Origin: Euwallacea fornicatus
Lineage: Eukaryota; Arthropoda; Insecta; Coleoptera; Curculionidae
DNA length: 64,000 bases
Reading direction: 5' to 3'
Assembly (NCBI RefSeq): GCF_040115645.1
Contig: NC_089553.1
Span: 4,650,001 to 4,714,000, forward strand
Part shown: piece after piece, positions 59,473-64,000 of the stretch
Numbering within the stretch: position 1 is the stretch's first letter
How the letters are laid out: each line of letters starts with the position of its first letter
The notes under the pieces: generated by a model
The model's input: only the letters and a program-made list of their open reading frames with translations
Database searches by the model: none
What the model was told of the DNA's origin: nothing
Made by a program: the position numbers and the translations under genes

Positions 59473-62219
59473 ACACACACACACAAATTAGTAATTTATC
59501 TCACAAGTTGGATGGGAATGATCCATGCGAGTTTGAAACAAAAAGTCCTGAAAAGAATTAGACCGTTGGAGTGAAAATCCTAAATCCATTAATCAATTCT
59601 CACTTATCGGTTTGAAGACCCCAGCAAAATGCAAATATACCTACCTGCGTTTACCACCAAAAATTATATTAGTTCGAATGTGGATCTAGTTAATAGACCT
59701 CGCACGTCCAGTTCCGAAAGAGGGACTACGGCCCTCCGAGTCGGAAAAGGGACTCCCCGGGGGTGCCAGGTTCGAAAGAGATTTTCTGGACACAAGGATC
59801 CGACCGGGAAGCGCTGGTAGGTCAGATCGAGAAGAACGCCGGTGATCCGATTTCGAAAGGGGGGCTGCGGCCCTCCTTTCAAAATCAGTCTTCGGTCAGA
59901 AAGCGGCTCCCCGGTGGGGTGCCCCATGTTATTAGGTTGAAAAGCCCGCTTTATTTACGAAAATTAACGGAAGCAACAACGTATGAGATATTCAAAAGTT
60001 ACAGATCCGAACGTATGAGAACGCGTACACTTAAGTGTTTAATGCATGGGAGCTATTTCAATTTTATTAATTAATATGCTGCCTGCTCAAATGCAAATAA
60101 TGATCAAGATTAATAGCTAAATAATTGGTTATGCAAAGTAGTGAATTCCGGAAACCGATAGTACAAAGTATTCTTGTGCAACTTATAATTATCACTTCAA
60201 GCTGAGTGTATGATTTCTGAAATTCATCTCATACCAAATGGTAGTTCGGTCGACACGTTGAAGTGCTCGTACTGAGTCCTCTGTTTAATGCGCTTAAGTA
60301 TTATTTATTACGTTTAAGCATGCAATTCGCAGATGCCGCAAAGCAGATGCGAGCAAATGAATTAGTTTTTTCTGTTTATATTCATGGAAAATATGATGTA
60401 AGGAATTACTCAAAATAAAAAAAAAAAAAAACAAAAAATACATAAACTTAATGCAGTTCTCACAAGCCATCTTAAGGCAGTTCTGATGGCCAACACGGTG
60501 GGTGTTATTATTAGAATCTCGTGTATCAGAAAGTTCCCACATCCGCCAAGTTGCGTCATCACGTAAAGAGCCCCTCGCATACGTTTTATATAAATTACAT
60601 ATTATCGCTTAAAACTTATATAACGAGAAGATCGCTAGGTGCGCTGTTTGAATGCGCTATTAGCACATTATTACATTTAAGTATTTACACTTAAGTATTT
60701 TGCAAATACTTAAATGTTTGCACTGTTTTTAACAACGCACATATCCTGAAAGCTAATAGACTTTTCTCCTTTACAGGCAGCAAGTCCTGCATGCACCGAA
60801 TTGGAGACGATAGTCATGGATTGGTTCGGCAAGGCCATAGGACTTCCTAACGAGTTCATAACTTCCAACAAGGGCAGTTCTGGAGGGGGCGTGATTCAAA
60901 CTAGTGCGAGTGAATGTGTTCTCATCTCCATGCTAGCTGCCAGGAACCAAGCGATACAGTGTTTGAAGAAGAACCTCGGTAGTTCAGAGAGTGAAATAGA
61001 GGACAGTGTCTTTCTACCTAAACTAGTGGCGTACTGTTCCAAGGAGGCCCATTCCTGCGTTGAAAAGGCCGCTAAAATTTTGCTAGTTAAATTGCGAATC
61101 TTAGATCCGGATGAAAACGGATCGTTGGACAAGCACACTTTAGCAGACGCCATTAAAAAGGACAAAGAAAATGGTCTAATTCCTTTCTTTGTGTCCGCAA
61201 TTTTAGGCTCCACATCCAGCTGCTCCTTTGATAATTTGGAAATCGTGGGCCCAATTTGTAAGGCGGAGCCCTGCATATGGCTCCACGTTGACGCAGCATA
61301 CGCCGGCAATGCCTTTATCTGTCCAGAGCTTAAGCCTTATTTAAAAGGAATTGAATATGCGGACTCGTTCAACACCAATCCAAATAAATGGCTTCTGGTG
61401 AACTTTGACTGCTCGTGTTTATGGGTCAGATGCAGGGTGAAGCTTACTTCAGCCCTAGTCGTAGACCCGCTTTACTTGCAGCACGCAAATTCAGATGAAG
61501 CTATCGATTATCGCCACTGGGGTATACCTTTGAGCCGAAGATTCAGGTCGCTCAAACTCTGGTTCGTTATCAGGAAATATGGTTTATCGGGCCTGCAAAA
61601 ATACATCAGAAATCACATAAAACTGGCAAAACACTTTGAATCTCTGGTCAAGGGCGATAACAGGTTCGAGGTGGTCAATGACGTCAAGCTGGGATTGGTT
61701 TGCTTCAGATTGTTGGCGAATGACCACGCGAACCAAAATCTTCTCGCTAACATCAACGCTTCGGGAAAGCTCCACATGATTCCATCAATGGTTAAGTCAA
61801 AGTATATAATAAGGTTTTGCGTGAACGCTGAAAATGCCAACCAAGAGGACATTGAACACGCCTGGAGAATAATCACAGAGCACGCTTCGGAAATACTACA
61901 GCCCCCGTCTGCCAAAAAAGTGGAATCCACGAAGCCACCACTCAGCAGGCAAATATCCAAACGGCTTGCCTTCACGAGAAGCGTATCCAAAGAACTGTAT
62001 AAGAGATCACGAAGCAGGTCGAATCTTCCAGACGGTGCCACGCCCATTTTAGTTGCAGATTCTGATGAGGAGGACGTGGAAGTGAAGTCTCGGCAAAACT
62101 GCGATATTGTCAACGTTTTTTCTAGTAGTTTGGATGATAATGTGTTTTACGATGATTGCAAGAAGGAGTGTCAGTTTCATCCTCAAAACCCCACGGAGAT
62201 TAAATGCAGTGGAATGTAG
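58266..62219 (+). CDS. Tdc1: Tyrosine decarboxylase 1 (585 aa)
   Basis: Two coding exons, 58266-58580 and 60777-62219, join in phase 0 at GCIGFSW|AASPACTELE, with a GT-AG intron of 2,196 nt. The start ATG (ATCACGATGGAC) aligns with the Tdc2 start, and the first 146 residues align without gaps. Function as for Tdc2: PLP-dependent conversion of tyrosine to tyramine. Landmarks: GGGVIQTSASE, KEAHS (His197), HVDAAYAGNAF (Asp277), FNTNPNKW (PLP Lys309), LVVDPLYLQH and RHWGIPLSRRFRSLK. The Tdc2 tail is absent. Instead about 100 unique residues follow, basic and Ser/Arg-rich first (RQISKRLAFTRSVSK, KRSRSRSN), then acidic (DSDEEDVEV). Length is close to fly Tdc1. None of the Tdc2 introns is present, and this intron has no counterpart in Tdc2. 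It lies about 12 kb downstream of Tdc2 on the same strand. Confidence 0.9.
59414..59485. repeat. (TC)n(CA)n compound microsatellite in the Tdc1 intron
   Basis: About 24 TC units with one TTTC break, then about 12 CA units with one TA change. Likely to vary in length between individuals. Confidence 0.95.
59695..59940. repeat. GC-rich duplicated segment in the Tdc1 intron
   Basis: Two copies about 130 bp apart share a CGAAAG(A/G)GGG motif, GCGGCCCTCC or ACGGCCCTCC, and CTCCCCGG followed by GGGGTGCC. The block is far more GC-rich than the rest of the intron and ends at GTGCCCCATGTTATTAGG. A retrotransposon LTR or 3' fragment is possible. Not recognised. Confidence 0.5.
60673..60717. repeat. 14-bp inverted repeat near the Tdc1 acceptor
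   Basis: ACATTTAAGTATTT at 60673-60686 and its exact reverse complement at 60704-60717, with a third AAGTATTT in the loop. It lies about 60 bp before the Tdc1 acceptor at 60776 and so could affect branch-point access. Confidence 0.75.
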
Positions 62220-62265
62220 TTGATTGTGAGGAATTGACTAAACTAGGATTGAGGGTAGATGAGGA

Positions 62266-62271
62266 AATAAA
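62266..62271 (+). promoter_or_regulatory. Tdc1: Probable Tdc1 polyadenylation signal
   Basis: AATAAA 47 nt after the stop codon, in GGAAATAAATC. Other A/T-rich candidates lie further downstream, so a longer trailer is possible. Confidence 0.5.
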
Positions 62272-64000
62272 TCTTCCTGATGACGATGTACCGGGGCCTG
62301 TTAAAATGTACCGATTAACTTTAATTTTTATTGCAAGTTCTGTTATCTAAACAGTTGCTTTGATTCCCGCGTGAAGGTATTACATACGAATGTATATATC
62401 AGTATTAATAGGCATAGGCATTTTGTAAATATTTATTTATTTATTTATTTCTTCTATTTGTACTTAAATCAAGTTTGTTAATATAAAACTGTTGCTGACA
62501 ACCATATAAAGTTGGTTAAATTTCTTATTTTGGCCGCTATTGCTCTGAAAATTACCCCGAACAAACAAGCTCAGCTGCAATCAAACATTTTCTTATTTTT
62601 TAATATTCCAAAGAAGCATTAAGTACTACGATTCTGGGATTCACGCAAATTGAAAGTAACGCTGAAGCATGAATGGAAGTGAAAGGGCAAACTGAACAAA
62701 TTTTGGCAATATTGTGCAACTCAATCCTGCGATGCTGAAGTAAAAACAATTGTCCTTCGTTTTCAGGTACAATTTGAATTATATTTTAGCGTTTTAGAAT
62801 AGCAATTTCTAAACCATCTATTATCTATCCCCTTCTCATTACGAGAGTCATTCAAGCTTTGAACGTTTTATGACTGTAATTTTTAGAAATACTTTATTAC
62901 ATACCATTACTTTACAACAAAGGTTTTCGATCAGTCTCATAATTACGGATAAAGTTAAGATGTCCACCCTCGGCGATTACCACATTTTAATACTTATACG
63001 CAAGCCACCATGTTTTGAGGCAATCGGGATACTTTTGTGTTGTTCTTTAGTTGTTCCTTGATTTTTCTCCCCACTTTTTAGAGGCTCTAACGTCCAGCTC
63101 AGCTTAAATCCCGATTTACAAATACACATTCAATTTTAATACGTAGTAATAAACACACAATTATACTTATACGTATAATTGTACTTAATTTAGAACAACC
63201 TGTATATCACTTAGGCCGATTTGGACCAATTAGTGCACCGCCGTGCACTAAGATATCACAGGCTTATGATGTAATCTCAACAGCTCAGTGTTCGCTGAGG
63301 AGACTTTTGATTGGAAATTTTTGTTTTCAGCCTAACATGTAGGGTCTGTTTTTGGGACACATCCCTTTCAAAGTTGCACGATTACCTTTGAACTGAGTGT
63401 GGTTTCCGAGATTGCGCTAAGTTATAGCACCAACATAATTCAAGAATATTATAGTTTGAACTGAAAATATCAAATTGCAAAATGTAGTAATAAGCGTTTG
63501 CAATTATTTAAAAAATATATAATGGCTCAACGAGAATGATTCATAAGGTGAACCATAGTAATTTGAACAAAATTATCGGTACGGGTACCGCAAATTTATT
63601 ATCGAAGATGAATGCATATAGTCCTGGGAAAAATCTGAGAAGATCGAGGGCTATGTGCATCATCCCAGTTCTGCATCTTTAATTAATTCAAGCCCTCGAA
63701 CGTGGTGTGAATCCTATTTTATTTCCATAGTTCAGTTCAACTCAAGCCACTTACACTCTGGCAATGTCAGGGGCAAGTATGTTACGTCTGCGAGAAGATA
63801 TCCTATCAACGTGATCTGCGGTGACCTTTTCGCGGTATGCCGACCAAATTTTCGAGTGTAAGCAGCAGGACTTAGGGCACAGGACCGGCCGATTGCCAAG
63901 AGTGACGAAGGTGATTGCAAATAGTTGTAAAAAAATGTAAGATGTTGAGGCCTTTTACGACTTTATGCATCATTCCAGGGTTACGTTTAATTCATTTAAG
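62272..64000. other. Downstream flank of Tdc1, no gene recognised
   Basis: A short (TTTA)n tract lies at about 62430-62450. GAACAACCTGTATATC at 63193-63208 resembles a decayed transposon end. Open frames are 60-70 codons and without motifs. Confidence 0.4.

Noticed and set aside
60896..62113. Antisense open frames over Tdc1
   Set aside because: Shadows of the real coding exon, with no recognised protein motif.

Overview
This is eukaryotic, AT-rich nuclear DNA from an insect, most likely a beetle; the order is an inference, the insect call is firm. The support is spliced genes with GT-AG introns, arthropod core promoters (TATA plus a TCAGT-like initiator), a tandem pair of tyrosine decarboxylases (Tdc2 and Tdc1) and many decayed mariner/Tc1-type transposons. 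Nothing bacterial or viral was seen.

Layout. (1) 1-4.4 kb, minus strand: a lone exon of an unidentified gene at the left edge, then six exons of a regucalcin (SMP-30/gluconolactonase family) gene whose first exon was not found. (2) 4.4-14.9 kb: no convincing gene; several relics of DDE transposons. (3) 14.9-21.9 kb: two convergent genes for secreted, glutamine-rich proteins that are distant paralogues (351 aa on plus, 311 aa on minus). Between them lie a 2-kb T/C-rich minisatellite and a decayed third copy of the plus-strand gene. (4) 21.9-30 kb: transposon ends, dispersed repeats, a 31-bp minisatellite. (5) 30.0-45.9 kb: Tdc2, reconstructed here as twelve coding exons giving 636 aa, with a 61-nt GC-AG intron, a 24-nt microexon, a 2.5-kb purine-rich minisatellite in one intron and a nonautonomous mariner-like element with about 125-bp inverted repeats in another. 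(6) 45.9-58.1 kb: intergenic, packed with mariner relics and a fragment of a Jockey-type gag. (7) 58.3-62.2 kb: Tdc1, two coding exons, 585 aa. (8) 62.3-64 kb: nothing recognised.

How the genes relate. Tdc1 and Tdc2 both encode PLP-dependent decarboxylases that turn tyrosine into tyramine, the precursor of octopamine; all catalytic landmarks are present in both. They lie in tandem on the same strand, as a duplicated pair, but share no intron position. The two Q-rich proteins have signal peptides, tight TATA promoters and a shared last intron, so they look like members of a fast-evolving secreted family. Regucalcin is functionally unrelated to the others.

The most noteworthy signals are the unrecognised Q-rich secreted family with its local pseudogene, the odd splicing of Tdc2, the two strand-asymmetric minisatellites, and a 70-80 bp dispersed module found at the 3' ends of at least six mariner-like relics. 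All exon maps were made by eye from splice signals and reading frame; no transcript or database evidence was available.
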